Origin: CAYJDP01 sp964371025
GTDB lineage: Bacteria; Bacillota_I; Bacilli_A; RF39; UBA660
Assembly (NCBI GenBank): GCA_964371025.1
Contig: CAYJKH010000001.1
Location: forward strand, 62,001 to 126,000
Direction of reading: 5' to 3'
Length of the DNA stretch: 64,000 nt
Position numbers and translations under genes: made by a program. Every line of letters begins with the position of its first letter. Positions within the stretch are counted from its first letter, which is position 1. This document shows, piece by piece, positions 9,872 through 18,061 of this stretch. Under the pieces are notes generated by a model that had not been told where the DNA came from, ran no database searches, and was given only the letters and a program-made list of their open reading frames with translations.

Positions 9872-10999
9872 ATGGCTAGAAGAATGAAAGATTATTATGA
9901 TGAAGAGTTAAGTAATAAGGCAGAGACGTTTTTAAATAAGATTAAATCAGATATGCATTATCAATCTAGTTATACTGCTGATGAACTAAACTTTCATTGG
10001 TTAGATGATGTAGAAGAAGCTTGCCCTTATATCGATAATATAGTAAGGATTCCAAAGGTTACTTTAATTAGTGAAGAGAATGTTGAGAAAATAGACAAAG
10101 CTAAAAAAATCACAGTAGAGAGTGTTAAACATTTAGCGCGAAATACTCATTTTATTGATGAGTATGATCAAGTAGAAGATGATGTGAGATTATCAAATAT
10201 ATTAGACGTTAGAAATGAAGAAACATTTAATACATATGAAAATAGATTTGCATATACACTTATTCATCATTTATCTTTATTTATTATGAAACAAGAAGAA
10301 ATATTAAAAAAATTTGAAGCTGTTAATGATAAAGTTTTAGAATATAAAGCTAATTCTATTATAGGAAAAGAAATTATTAATGTTGAAATGAAAATTACGT
10401 CAGAAACTATTATGAATGGTGATGATGATAATTTTGCAGATGAAATAGAAGAAATAAAAAGAAGAGTTCATAAAATAAAGCAGTATATTTCTAGTTGGAA
10501 TAGTAATATTTTTATGAAATCTCTTACAAAAGATCGTGTGCCAGAAGTAAAACCTCCAATTAAGAAAACAAACCTAATTTTAAGAAATCCAAACTTTCAA
10601 CAAGCAACTAAATTATGGGAATTCTTATTAAGATACTCAGAAATAGATAATGATAACGATGATAGTTTAGATACAGACGGAGATGAAATTCTAAGAGGGG
10701 TATTAGATTACTCTATGATTAATGACTATGCTATATTAGACACAATATGTGCATCTAAAAGAAGTCAAAAAGAAAAATTAAGAAAATACTCAGTATTAAT
10801 GGTGCAGCAAATGATTAAAAAGTCAGTATCACTTTTATATGATGCAGGTATTGATGTAACAGATAAAGAAATCATGGAAATGATTGGTTATGAAATAAAT
10901 CGTGAAAAAGAAAAAAGATTAAAAGGGAATGCAGTAGTAAAAGATAAGTTCAAAAGTGCATTAGAAGAGTATTTAGAACAGATGAATAAAAATCTATAG
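9872..10999 (+). CDS. Possible DUF2357-like partner of the AAA+ ATPase
   Basis: A 375-residue soluble protein, 12 nt after the AAA+ gene with an AGGAGG ribosome site. The segment NTYENRFAYTLIHHL (about 120-135) recalls the T-P-E-N-R-F signature of DUF2357/McrC-related proteins. NPNFQQATKLWEFLLRYSE (about 238-256) recalls their second conserved helix. The C-terminal PD-(D/E)xK nuclease residues expected of that family are not visible, so it may be a non-nuclease version. The pairing with a McrB-like ATPase supports the assignment but it stays tentative; otherwise it is a protein of unknown function. Confidence 0.5.
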   Translation: MARRMKDYYDEELSNKAETFLNKIKSDMHYQSSYTADELNFHWLDDVEEACPYIDNIVRIPKVTLISEENVEKIDKAKKITVESVKHLARNTHFIDEYDQVEDDVRLSNILDVRNEETFNTYENRFAYTLIHHLSLFIMKQEEILKKFEAVNDKVLEYKANSIIGKEIINVEMKITSETIMNGDDDNFADEIEEIKRRVHKIKQYISSWNSNIFMKSLTKDRVPEVKPPIKKTNLILRNPNFQQATKLWEFLLRYSEIDNDNDDSLDTDGDEILRGVLDYSMINDYAILDTICASKRSQKEKLRKYSVLMVQQMIKKSVSLLYDAGIDVTDKEIMEMIGYEINREKEKRLKGNAVVKDKFKSALEEYLEQMNKNL

Positions 11000-11013
11000 A
11001 ACAAGAGGTATGT

Positions 11014-11580
11014 ATGGCAGGTATATTAAATAGTAAAATATATAAAGTTATTAGTATGATTATTAAAGTAGTTATAGTTATAATGATATTAGCATTTGTA
11101 TTAATGACTTTTTTACAAAGATTTAGTGATAATAAAATAGCTTTCTTAGACTTTAGAATGTTTACTGTAGTTTCTGGTTCAATGGAACCAAAATATATGG
11201 TAAGAGATGTTTTATTAGCAAAAGAAGTAGAGCCTAGTGAAATAAAAGTAGGAGATACAGTTAGTTACTTAGGGAAAGCTGGAGAATTTGAAGGTAAAAC
11301 CGTTACCCATGAAGTTATTCATATTGAACAAGATGATAGTGGTAAATATTATTTTAAAACTAAAGGTATTGCAAATATAGTAGAAGATCCTTTAATATCA
11401 GAAGATCAAATGTATGGGAAAGTTATTAGAAAAATGGCTCTATTATCATTTGTATCTGGAATAATAGGAACTAGTGTGGGATTTTATTTATTTATAATTA
11501 TTCCAGTAGCATTTATAATAGTATCTGAAGTATTTACTCATTTACTAGAAAAAGAAGCAAGACGTAGAGAAACATTTTAA
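11014..11580 (+). CDS. sipW: Signal peptidase I, SipW-like
   Basis: A 188-residue protein that fits the SipW/ER-type (S26B) family, which cleaves TasA-like precursors on the outer face of the membrane. It has a membrane helix at about 15-33, nucleophile Ser56 in VSGSMEP, IKVGDTVSY (77-85), His99 in TVTHEVI and GKVI (135-138), then a second membrane helix at about 150-172. The usual GDAN is GIAN here, with an Asp in the following EDP. It lies between the AAA+ module and a TasA-like gene, which is probably a substrate. Confidence 0.8.
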   Translation: MAGILNSKIYKVISMIIKVVIVIMILAFVLMTFLQRFSDNKIAFLDFRMFTVVSGSMEPKYMVRDVLLAKEVEPSEIKVGDTVSYLGKAGEFEGKTVTHEVIHIEQDDSGKYYFKTKGIANIVEDPLISEDQMYGKVIRKMALLSFVSGIIGTSVGFYLFIIIPVAFIIVSEVFTHLLEKEARRRETF

Positions 11581-11606
11581 GAAAATATAGAAATGAGGTG
11601 AGTTGT

Positions 11607-12830
11607 TTGAAGTTTTATCAGGCTAGAAAATTCAAATTTAGAGTAGTATTAGCATTTTTAGTAACTATAGCTTTTGTATCAATGACTTATGCTTGGTTTG
11701 CATATAGTGCCAAAACAAGACTAGGAACAGAAGTAGATGTAAAAGCATGGTATGTTGAAATTGAAAAAGATGGATCAGTAGTTACAAATAATGTTGACAT
11801 ATCAGCATCTGAAATATACCCAGGAATGGATACTGTTGTTGAAACTATTAAAATATCAAATTTAGGAGATACAGATGCTATTATTAAATATGATATAAAA
11901 GAAGCAAGAATTTTAGATAAAGAAACATACTCTACTAGTGAAAGTACAACAACTGAAAGTATAGAAGATATATTAGCTAATCAGTACCCTTTCAAAATTA
12001 ATATTAACTTATCAAAAGACTTTGTTATAAGTGGAAATGATTCAGCATATTTTACAATATCTATATCATGGCCATTTGATTCTGATACTGATGAATTAGA
12101 TAGTTCTTGGGGAAGCGATGCTTATGAATTTATTCAAAGTGAAAATCAAAAACTAGCAGGAGATAGTTCGTATCAGGTTAGAAACCCAATTAACTTATCT
12201 TTAGCTTTAAATGCTGAACAATACTTCGAAGCAGATAATGAACTAGATATTAATTATGGATATGGGCAATTAGTATTATTTGATGTTGCTAATAATAAAT
12301 CATGTTCTAGTATTAGTAGTACTTGTTTAGTAACCCATGTAATTGATAATAAAAATAAAGTAAGTGATAATACAGTTAGTTTAGTACTAGATGCCAAAGG
12401 AAATTATCGAAATAGTTACTTTAATGAATATAATGATGTGCTAAATATTTTAAATAATCTTTGGAGTGCAAATGTTAGAGGACTAAGTGCTAGTGAATTA
12501 TTAGTAGCAATATCTAAAGATGTTGAAAATACAAAACTAATTAGACCAGATTTATCTGATACAATTGTTGGAAATGTTGCATATCAAAATAGAAGTAATG
12601 AGATTCTTACTAGAGCAATTACTTATAATGGACATTTTACATTTGATAGTTACTTATATGATTACTTTTCTTCAGTAAATTGTTATTGGACAGACACTAC
12701 TTATAATTTCAATTATGGATATGGAGTTGAAAGTATAAATGACTCAACTTCTAAACTAGGACCAATTGATAAAGATACATCTTGTAGAGTAGTCCCAGTT
12801 ATAGAAGCTACAAAAGCAAGTTTAAAATAA
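11607..12830 (+). CDS. TasA/camelysin-like exported protein (about 407 aa)
   Basis: The signal helix ends in MTYAWFAYSA, the TasA-like processing motif. The mature region starts with AWYVEIEKDG, followed by EIYPGMD and VETIKISNLGDTDA, matching the camelysin/TasA layout (strand, P-G-D/M, then a V-x-N strand). The rest is beta-rich with a few cysteines near the C-terminus (e.g. SSVNCYW, TSCRVV). I chose TTG 11607 because GAGGTGA (11595-11601) is 5 nt away; an in-frame GTG at 11598 overlaps that ribosome site. Likely substrate of the SipW-like peptidase just upstream and a fibre subunit candidate. Confidence 0.7.
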   Translation: MKFYQARKFKFRVVLAFLVTIAFVSMTYAWFAYSAKTRLGTEVDVKAWYVEIEKDGSVVTNNVDISASEIYPGMDTVVETIKISNLGDTDAIIKYDIKEARILDKETYSTSESTTTESIEDILANQYPFKININLSKDFVISGNDSAYFTISISWPFDSDTDELDSSWGSDAYEFIQSENQKLAGDSSYQVRNPINLSLALNAEQYFEADNELDINYGYGQLVLFDVANNKSCSSISSTCLVTHVIDNKNKVSDNTVSLVLDAKGNYRNSYFNEYNDVLNILNNLWSANVRGLSASELLVAISKDVENTKLIRPDLSDTIVGNVAYQNRSNEILTRAITYNGHFTFDSYLYDYFSSVNCYWTDTTYNFNYGYGVESINDSTSKLGPIDKDTSCRVVPVIEATKASLK

Positions 12831-12863
12831 AAAAAAGAATATATTAATGTATTCTTTTTTTTT
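12831..12863 (+). terminator. Rho-independent terminator
   Basis: A-run, then GAATAT pairing with GTATTC and a long T tract, directly after the TasA-like gene. The A/T symmetry may let it act on both strands. Confidence 0.7.
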
Positions 12864-12896
12864 ATTTTAAGTAAAGTTAAGAAATTTTTTAGAATA

Positions 12897-12927
12897 AAAA
12901 AAGATATAATCTTTTTTATATCTTTTG
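12897..12927 (-). terminator. Terminator of the minus-strand TasA-like gene
   Basis: AAAAGATATA pairs with TTATATCTTTT and A/T runs flank it. Read on the minus strand the hairpin overlaps the stop codon and ends in T residues. Confidence 0.65.
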
Positions 12928-13524
12928 TTTAAAGTTAATAGCAGCATTTAACTCAAAAGTTTGAGATTTATCAACTGCTGTATCAGCTTCATCGTTCATT
13001 GCTTCATCAATTCCTTCGTACCATTCAAAATATACTCTTACTTTATAGGGTTTGAAAGAAAAATTTTCTATTGTTTTATCATGTATCATAGAATTAGTTA
13101 TTTTATTATCTACTAAATCAGTAGTAGTAATATTATCTCCTTCTACATAAGATTCATCTAATATAGCATATCTAGTTATCATTAAATCAGGTATATTTTG
13201 ATTAGTAATAGATAATTCGATATTATATTCAAAAGAAACATCTACATTAGTAGGATCAATATCAATATCAAAATAACCACTAGAAGAAGGCGCAACTACA
13301 CCGTCTTTAACATTGGCATTTTCTTCAATAGTTGGGGTAAACGTTATATTAGAACCTGTCCCATTTGTAATATCCTCATTATTAACTAGTATTTGCCAGT
13401 TAGCAAACATTAAATCAACATTTCCTTCAGTTTCAGATACATATCTTGAATAAGTGTTACTCATTAAGCAGAGTGATACTGACAAAGAAATAATTAAAGC
13501 TAGAAATTTTATCTTTCTAGACAT
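12916..13524 (-). CDS. TasA/camelysin-like exported protein, divergent from serS
   Basis: About 202 residues on the minus strand. The chosen start (ATG complement at 13522-13524) gives MSRKIKFLALI and is preceded by a strong AAGGAGGA; a longer frame begins 60 nt upstream without one. The signal ends in NTYSRYVSETEG, followed by FANWQILVNNED and a beta-sandwich with SGYFDIDID and EYNIELSI strands, as in TasA/camelysin proteins. It is the only gene of the island on this strand and has its own promoter, so it may be expressed separately from its relatives. Confidence 0.7.
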   Translation of the reverse strand: MSRKIKFLALIISLSVSLCLMSNTYSRYVSETEGNVDLMFANWQILVNNEDITNGTGSNITFTPTIEENANVKDGVVAPSSSGYFDIDIDPTNVDVSFEYNIELSITNQNIPDLMITRYAILDESYVEGDNITTTDLVDNKITNSMIHDKTIENFSFKPYKVRVYFEWYEGIDEAMNDEADTAVDKSQTFELNAAINFKQKI

Positions 13525-13554
13525 AGCTGTCCTCCTTTCTAATATTATACATTT

Positions 13555-13584
13555 ATTATACAATATATAGGTTTTTATTGACAA
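13555..13584 (-). promoter_or_regulatory. Promoter of the minus-strand TasA-like gene
   Basis: On the minus strand TTGTCA (13584-13579), an 18-nt spacer and TATAAT (13560-13555) precede the gene. Confidence 0.65.
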
Positions 13585-13588
13585 TATG

Positions 13589-13620
13589 TTTTACAAAAAT
13601 AAAATGTAAATTTTGTAAAA
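13589..13620. promoter_or_regulatory. Inverted repeat between divergent genes (possible operator)
   Basis: TTTTACAAAA (13589-13598) and TTTTGTAAAA (13611-13620) are perfect inverted repeats with a 12-nt spacer. They lie just upstream of the minus-strand -35 and about 35 nt before the serS -35. No T run follows, so an operator is more likely than a terminator; the bound regulator is unknown. Confidence 0.4.
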
Positions 13621-13654
13621 TGGTTGACGTTTTATTTGTATGTGTAACTGTCAA

Positions 13655-13683
13655 TTGCAAATATTAAAATAATAAGGTATAAT
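13655..13683 (+). promoter_or_regulatory. Promoter of the serS T-box transcript
   Basis: TTGCAA (13655-13660), a 17-nt spacer and TATAAT (13678-13683), about 35 nt before the T-box leader. Confidence 0.7.
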
Positions 13684-13719
13684 AAAACAAATTGTTAATT
13701 AGAACTAATAATGAGATTA

Positions 13720-13875
13720 ATTAATTAAAGAGAAATCGTGGTTGGTGAAAACGATATTAATTACTTATTTATCTACTCTATAAATGGACTAAGTCCCGGG
13801 TAAACCGTTATCAAAAAAGTAAAAAAAAGGATGGCACCGTGTTTATACACTCCTTGTGTTATCTTTTTTTTGTTA
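13720..13875 (+). promoter_or_regulatory. T-box riboswitch (tRNA-Ser) upstream of serS
   Basis: The leader fills most of the 386-nt gap between the divergent genes. Stem I spans about 13729-13779 (AGAG at the base pairs with CTCT) and holds the GGTGAAA element. A TCT serine codon followed by A (13772-13774) fits the specifier position. The antiterminator is clear: AGGA and GTG pair with CAC and TCCT around the bulge TGGCACC (about 13830-13855). TGGC matches the GCCA end expected of tRNA-Ser. A T run (about 13864-13871) follows the competing hairpin. Uncharged tRNA-Ser should let transcription continue into serS. Confidence 0.9.
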
Positions 13876-13910
13876 AAAATTATTAGTAATAATTACAAAG
13901 GAGGAATAAA

Positions 13911-15197
13911 ATGATAGATATAAACTATATTAGAGAAAGTAAAGACTTAGTAAAGGAAAATATAAAAAAGAAATTTCAAGATGAAAAGCTAGTTTTAGTA
14001 GATGAGATTTATGAACTTGACATAATGATGCGTAAAGTTAAAAGTGAAGGAGATTTACTTCGTAGTAAAAGAAATCAGTTAAGTGGTGAAATTGGAAAAC
14101 TTATGCGTGATAAACTAGTAGAGGAAGCTAACTCTACTAAAGAAGAAGTAAAAGAAATCAATGATAAGTTAGTTAATTTAGAGCAAGAAGAAGAATCTTT
14201 AAATAAAATGATTAATGAAAAAATGATGATAATTCCTAACTTTATTGATGATAGTGTTCCGTTAGGGCGTGATGATAGTGAAAACAAAGAGATTGAAAAA
14301 TTTGGAGAACCTATTGTGCCAGATTATGAAATTCCATATCATTCTGATATTATGAATTATTTTAAGGGAATTGATAAAGACTCATCTGGTAGGACATCTG
14401 GAAATGGTTTTTATTTCTTAATGGGAGATATTGCAAGACTTCATTCAGCAATGTTATCATATGCAAGAGACTTTATGATTGATAAAGGATTTACATACTG
14501 TATTCCACCATTTATGATTAGAAGTGATGTAGTAACTGGAGTTATGAGTTTTGAAGAAATGGATGCTATGATGTATAAAATCGAAGGAGAAGACTTATAT
14601 TTAATTGGAACAAGTGAACATTCAATGATTGGTAAGTTTAAAGGACAAATATTAGATAAAAAAGAATTGCCTTATGCTTTAACTAGTTATTCGCCATGTT
14701 TTAGAAAAGAAGTAGGAGCTCATGGAATTGAAGAACGAGGAGTTTATCGAGTTCATCAATTTGAAAAACAAGAAATGGTAGTTGTTTGTGAACCGGAAGA
14801 TTCTATGGAGTGGTATGATAAAATGTGGCAAGCATCGGTAGAATTTTTTAGAAATTTAGATATTCCAGTTCGTACTTTAGAATGTTGCTCAGGAGACTTA
14901 GCGGATTTAAAAGTGAAAAGTTGTGATGTTGAAGCATGGAGTCCTAGACAACAAAAATACTTTGAGGTTGGAAGTTGCTCAACTTTAGGAGATGCTCAAG
15001 CTAGAAGACTAGGAATTAGAGCGAAAGGTGATAATAAAAATTATTACCTACATACCTTAAATAATACAGTTTTAGCAACACCACGTGGATTAATTGCCTT
15101 TGTTGAAAACAATCTAACAGAAGATAATAAAATTAAAATACCAGAATGTTTAAGACCTTATATGGGGAATAAAGAAGTAATTGAAGCAGTTAAGTAA
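13911..15197 (+). CDS. serS: Seryl-tRNA synthetase
   Basis: A 428-residue class II synthetase that charges tRNA-Ser. The first about 110 residues form the antiparallel coiled-coil tRNA-binding arm. Motif 2 reads CFRKEVGAHG...YRVHQFEKQE (about 263-287) and motif 3 is NNTVLATPRGLIAFVEN (about 384-400). The serine pocket region shows the usual TSEHS (about 238-242). The start has a strong AAAGGAGG. It is controlled by the serine T-box directly upstream. Length is normal for the bacterial enzyme. Confidence 0.97.
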   Translation: MIDINYIRESKDLVKENIKKKFQDEKLVLVDEIYELDIMMRKVKSEGDLLRSKRNQLSGEIGKLMRDKLVEEANSTKEEVKEINDKLVNLEQEEESLNKMINEKMMIIPNFIDDSVPLGRDDSENKEIEKFGEPIVPDYEIPYHSDIMNYFKGIDKDSSGRTSGNGFYFLMGDIARLHSAMLSYARDFMIDKGFTYCIPPFMIRSDVVTGVMSFEEMDAMMYKIEGEDLYLIGTSEHSMIGKFKGQILDKKELPYALTSYSPCFRKEVGAHGIEERGVYRVHQFEKQEMVVVCEPEDSMEWYDKMWQASVEFFRNLDIPVRTLECCSGDLADLKVKSCDVEAWSPRQQKYFEVGSCSTLGDAQARRLGIRAKGDNKNYYLHTLNNTVLATPRGLIAFVENNLTEDNKIKIPECLRPYMGNKEVIEAVK

Positions 15198-15198
15198 T

Positions 15199-15227
15199 TT
15201 GACAAATTTAACTACAAGTGATAGTCT
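15199..15227 (+). promoter_or_regulatory. Possible promoter of the ankyrin gene
   Basis: TTGACA (15199-15204), a 17-nt spacer and TAGTCT (15222-15227), which is preceded by TG. The -10 is weak. Confidence 0.4.
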
Positions 15228-15263
15228 AGATATTACCTTATAAAAAAGAGGAGATTGATTAAT

Positions 15264-15941
15264 TTGAAAAAAACAATAAGTATTAATACTTTGGAAGAAG
15301 GGGAGTCCCGAATATTTTCTTTAATAAGATTAGGACACTTTAGTGAAGTTGAAAACTTAATAATGAATAATAAAATTGATATTAATTTAAGTGACGAAAA
15401 TGGAAATAGCATTTTATTTAACTTACTAAAAGGAAAAGAATATGATTTGATTCTCAATTGTTTAAGTAAAAGAAAATTAGACTTAAATCATCAAAATAAA
15501 GACGGTAATACATTAGGACATTTACTAATTAAAGAAGGTAGTGTACATAGTATTAAAATTTTGATGGAACTAGCTAAGAAAAAAAATTATTTATTAGATA
15601 CTAAAAACCGTTTAGGAGAAACAATCCTAGATAGATTATTAGTAAGTAAGTACAATTATTTAGCTATAAAAATAATTGAAGAAAAAAGGTTTAATGATAT
15701 AGATATTAATTGTTTTACCAAACTTATTAATTTGTATGTTAATAATGGTAAATATGGTAAATATACAAAACTAGATAATTTACAATTAATAATAAAATCA
15801 CTAGATAAAAAAGATGATCTACTACCTTGTGTAAAGGAAATAGTAGAAAGTATTAAGAAAAACCTAGAAATAGTTAAATATGAGATTGAAAAAAATAAAT
15901 TTTTATTTATAAATATGTTAATAACAGAGGCAACAGCTTAG
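15264..15941 (+). CDS. Ankyrin-repeat protein
   Basis: About 225 residues, no signal or membrane segment, so probably cytoplasmic. Two to three ankyrin-like repeats are seen (e.g. NLSDENGNSILFNLL, NHQNKDGNTLGHLLIKEG, DTKNRLGETILDRLL), covering roughly residues 25-130; the C-terminal third is helical and charged. Ankyrin repeats mediate protein contacts and the partner is unknown. I chose TTG 15264 because GAGGAG lies about 11 nt upstream; TTG 15255 is in frame but too close to that site. The stop lies inside the terminator hairpin. Confidence 0.6.
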   Translation: MKKTISINTLEEGESRIFSLIRLGHFSEVENLIMNNKIDINLSDENGNSILFNLLKGKEYDLILNCLSKRKLDLNHQNKDGNTLGHLLIKEGSVHSIKILMELAKKKNYLLDTKNRLGETILDRLLVSKYNYLAIKIIEEKRFNDIDINCFTKLINLYVNNGKYGKYTKLDNLQLIIKSLDKKDDLLPCVKEIVESIKKNLEIVKYEIEKNKFLFINMLITEATA

Positions 15942-15953
15942 TTGCCTTTTTTA
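15928..15953 (+). terminator. Rho-independent terminator
   Basis: GGCAAC (15929-15934) pairs with GTTGCC (15941-15946) over a 6-nt loop containing most of the ankyrin gene's stop codon; a T run follows. Confidence 0.85.
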
Positions 15954-15961
15954 ATGTTTTT

Positions 15962-15970
15962 TGATAAAAT
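15962..15970 (+). promoter_or_regulatory. Extended -10 promoter of miaB
   Basis: TGATAAAAT is placed so that the transcript starts just before the GGAGGGG ribosome site of miaB. This supports the start at 15993. Confidence 0.5.
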
Positions 15971-15992
15971 AACAGTCATATGGAGGGGTATT

Positions 15993-17408
15993 ATGAAATT
16001 ACCTAATTTAGAACAAGCAAAAAAACGAAATGAAACAGTAGCTAAAAAAATTGAATTTGTCTTTAATGATAGTTTTAAAAATTTATTTATTGGAAAAACC
16101 TATTTTATTAAAACTTATGGTTGTCAAATGAATGAACATGATACAGAAAAAATAAAAGCGTTATTAGTTAATTTAGGGTTTCAGGAAATAGATAATTATG
16201 AAGAAGCAGATATGGTAATTTTAAATACTTGCTCAATCAGAGAAAATGCTCATAATAAAGCATTTGGAATGTTAGGGAGACTAAAACATTTAAAAGAGAC
16301 TAAAAAAGACTTAATTGTTGGTATTTGTGGTTGTATGGCGCAAGAAGAAAAAGTTGTAAATGAAATTTTACAAAAATTCAAATGGGTTAATTTTGTTTTT
16401 GGGACCCACAATTTATATAATGTTCCAGAAATTTTAATAAAAGCCTTAGATAAAAAACAATTAGAAGTAGAAGTTTTATCAGAAGAAGGATCTTTAATTG
16501 AAGGGTTACCAGTAGAAAGAAGCAATAATTATAAGGCTTTTGTAAATATAATTTATGGATGTAATAAATTTTGTACATATTGTATAGTTCCTTTTACAAG
16601 AGGAAGAGAAAGAAGTAGATCAAGTGAGGATATATTAAAAGAAATTAACGCTTTAGTTGATAATAATTATAAAGAAGTAACATTACTAGGTCAAAATGTT
16701 AATGCATATGGTAAAGATTTAAATAATAATTATACATTTGCAAATTTATTAGAGGATGTTGCTAAAACAAATATTCCAAGAATAAGATTTATGACATCTC
16801 ATCCATGGGACTTTACTGATGAAATGATTGAGATTATAGCAAAGTATGAAAATATTATGCCAAGTATTCATCTTCCTATTCAAAGTGGATCTCAAAATAT
16901 TTTAACTCTAATGGGACGAAGATATAAAAAAGAAGATTATATAAAACTGTATGATAAAATAAAAGAAAAAATCCCACGTGTAACAGTATCTACTGATATA
17001 ATTGTAGGATTTCCTAAAGAAGAAGAGGAAGACTTTCAAGAAACTTTAGAAGTAGTAGACTATTGTAAATTTGATAATGCCTTCACATTTATCTTTTCAA
17101 AAAGAGAAGGTACAGCTGCGGCAAAGATAGCAGATAATACTAGTATTGCAGTAAAAGAAGAAAGACTATCGAGATTAAACGAAAAAGTTAATAAGTATTT
17201 TTTAGAAAATAATAATAAAGTAGTAGGATCAACTTTAAAGGTTTTAATTGAAGGAAAAGCCTTAAAAGGAAATAACTATTATGGATATAGCGATACTAAT
17301 AAACTAGTTAATGTAAAAAGCGATGATGATATTCAAACTGGAGATATAGTAGAAGTTGAAATAACAACTGCTAAAACGTGGAGTTTAGATGGAAAAAGAA
17401 TTAAATAA
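15993..17408 (+). CDS. miaB: tRNA-2-methylthio-N6-dimethylallyladenosine synthase
   Basis: 471 residues from ATG 15993, chosen because TGGAGGGG lies 6-10 nt upstream; the frame is open further upstream without a site. MiaB adds a methylthio group to i6A37 in tRNA using two iron-sulfur clusters. The N-terminal UPF0004 domain has the cysteines of YGCQMNEHD, LNTCSIREN and GICGCMAQE. The radical-SAM motif is CNKFCTYC, followed by RGRERSRS. A TRAM domain closes the protein. The end overlaps the start of ricA by 20 nt, the same miaB-ricA order as in Bacillus. Confidence 0.95.
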   Translation: MKLPNLEQAKKRNETVAKKIEFVFNDSFKNLFIGKTYFIKTYGCQMNEHDTEKIKALLVNLGFQEIDNYEEADMVILNTCSIRENAHNKAFGMLGRLKHLKETKKDLIVGICGCMAQEEKVVNEILQKFKWVNFVFGTHNLYNVPEILIKALDKKQLEVEVLSEEGSLIEGLPVERSNNYKAFVNIIYGCNKFCTYCIVPFTRGRERSRSSEDILKEINALVDNNYKEVTLLGQNVNAYGKDLNNNYTFANLLEDVAKTNIPRIRFMTSHPWDFTDEMIEIIAKYENIMPSIHLPIQSGSQNILTLMGRRYKKEDYIKLYDKIKEKIPRVTVSTDIIVGFPKEEEEDFQETLEVVDYCKFDNAFTFIFSKREGTAAAKIADNTSIAVKEERLSRLNEKVNKYFLENNNKVVGSTLKVLIEGKALKGNNYYGYSDTNKLVNVKSDDDIQTGDIVEVEITTAKTWSLDGKRIK

Positions 17409-17715
17409 TATAATAAATTTTATAAAAGAGTCTCCTAGTTGTAAAAATAGTATTTTACTAAAAGCAAAATTAGATACTAATGATGAAGTTATAGATAAAG
17501 TTAATAAGATTAAAAAATTGCAAAAAGAATATGTAAAAAGTAATTTTTTAAATAAAGAGATAAAAGAAGAAATAGATTCATTAAACGAAAAATTATTAGA
17601 AATTCCTTTATATAATGAATATATAAAAAATTTAAATGTTGTAAATAAAGATATTTTACTAGTTCAAGATTCTTTAAATAAGTATTTTGAAGAATTATTC
17701 AATGGTGTTAACTAA
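17389..17715 (+). CDS. ricA: RicA/YmcA-like protein (YlbF family)
   Basis: A 108-residue helical protein that overlaps the 3' end of miaB. It matches the YlbF/YmcA family: small, all-alpha, with the core NKIKKLQKEYV and the LNEKLLEIPLYNEY segment. In Bacillus, YmcA (RicA) lies directly after miaB (ymcB) and works with YlbF and YaaT to support RNase Y-dependent RNA maturation. The C-terminal cysteines that bind iron-sulfur clusters in Bacillus RicA are absent; the only cysteine is near residue 18. The assignment rests on both sequence and gene order. Confidence 0.7.
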   Translation: MEKELNNIINFIKESPSCKNSILLKAKLDTNDEVIDKVNKIKKLQKEYVKSNFLNKEIKEEIDSLNEKLLEIPLYNEYIKNLNVVNKDILLVQDSLNKYFEELFNGVN

Positions 17716-17721
17716 AAATAG

Positions 17722-17750
17722 TTGACATATATAATTTAATAATATATAAT
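17722..17750 (+). promoter_or_regulatory. Consensus promoter of rpsP
   Basis: TTGACA (17722-17727), a 17-nt spacer and TATAAT (17745-17750): a perfect sigma-A promoter, the strongest in the window, as expected for a ribosomal protein gene. Confidence 0.85.
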
Positions 17751-17783
17751 ATGATTAGTTATTAATGAATGGAGGAAAATTAT

Positions 17784-18059
17784 ATGGCAGTTAAATTAAG
17801 ATTAACAAGAATGGGTTCAAAAAAACACCCAGTTTATAGAATTGTTGCAACTGATGCAAGAAGAAGTAGAGATGGTGCTTATATTGAGAAAATAGGAAAC
17901 TATTATCCTTGTGATAATACTGAATCTACAATTAATGAAGAAGCAGCTTTAAAATGGTTAAATAATGGAGCAATCCCAACTGATACAGTTAGAAGTTTAT
18001 TTTCAAAAGCTGGTATTATGGAAAAGTTTGCAGCAAGTAAAGTAAAAAGTGGTAAATAA
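17784..18059 (+). CDS. rpsP: 30S ribosomal protein S16
   Basis: 91 residues starting MAVKLRLTRMG, the standard S16 N-terminus. ATG 17784 follows TGGAGG with normal spacing; an upstream in-frame ATG (17769) overlaps that site. Conserved KKHPVYRIVATDARR and DGAYIEKIGNYYP are present. It is transcribed with khpA (2-nt gap). The usual rimM-trmD-rplS genes do not follow. Confidence 0.97.
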   Translation: MAVKLRLTRMGSKKHPVYRIVATDARRSRDGAYIEKIGNYYPCDNTESTINEEAALKWLNNGAIPTDTVRSLFSKAGIMEKFAASKVKSGK

Positions 18060-18061
18060 TT

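Noticed and set aside
8333..10999. Ordinary McrBC restriction system
   Set aside because: The ATPase is membrane-anchored and has no DNA-recognition domain; the partner shows no PD-(D/E)xK nuclease residues; the neighbours are secretion genes.
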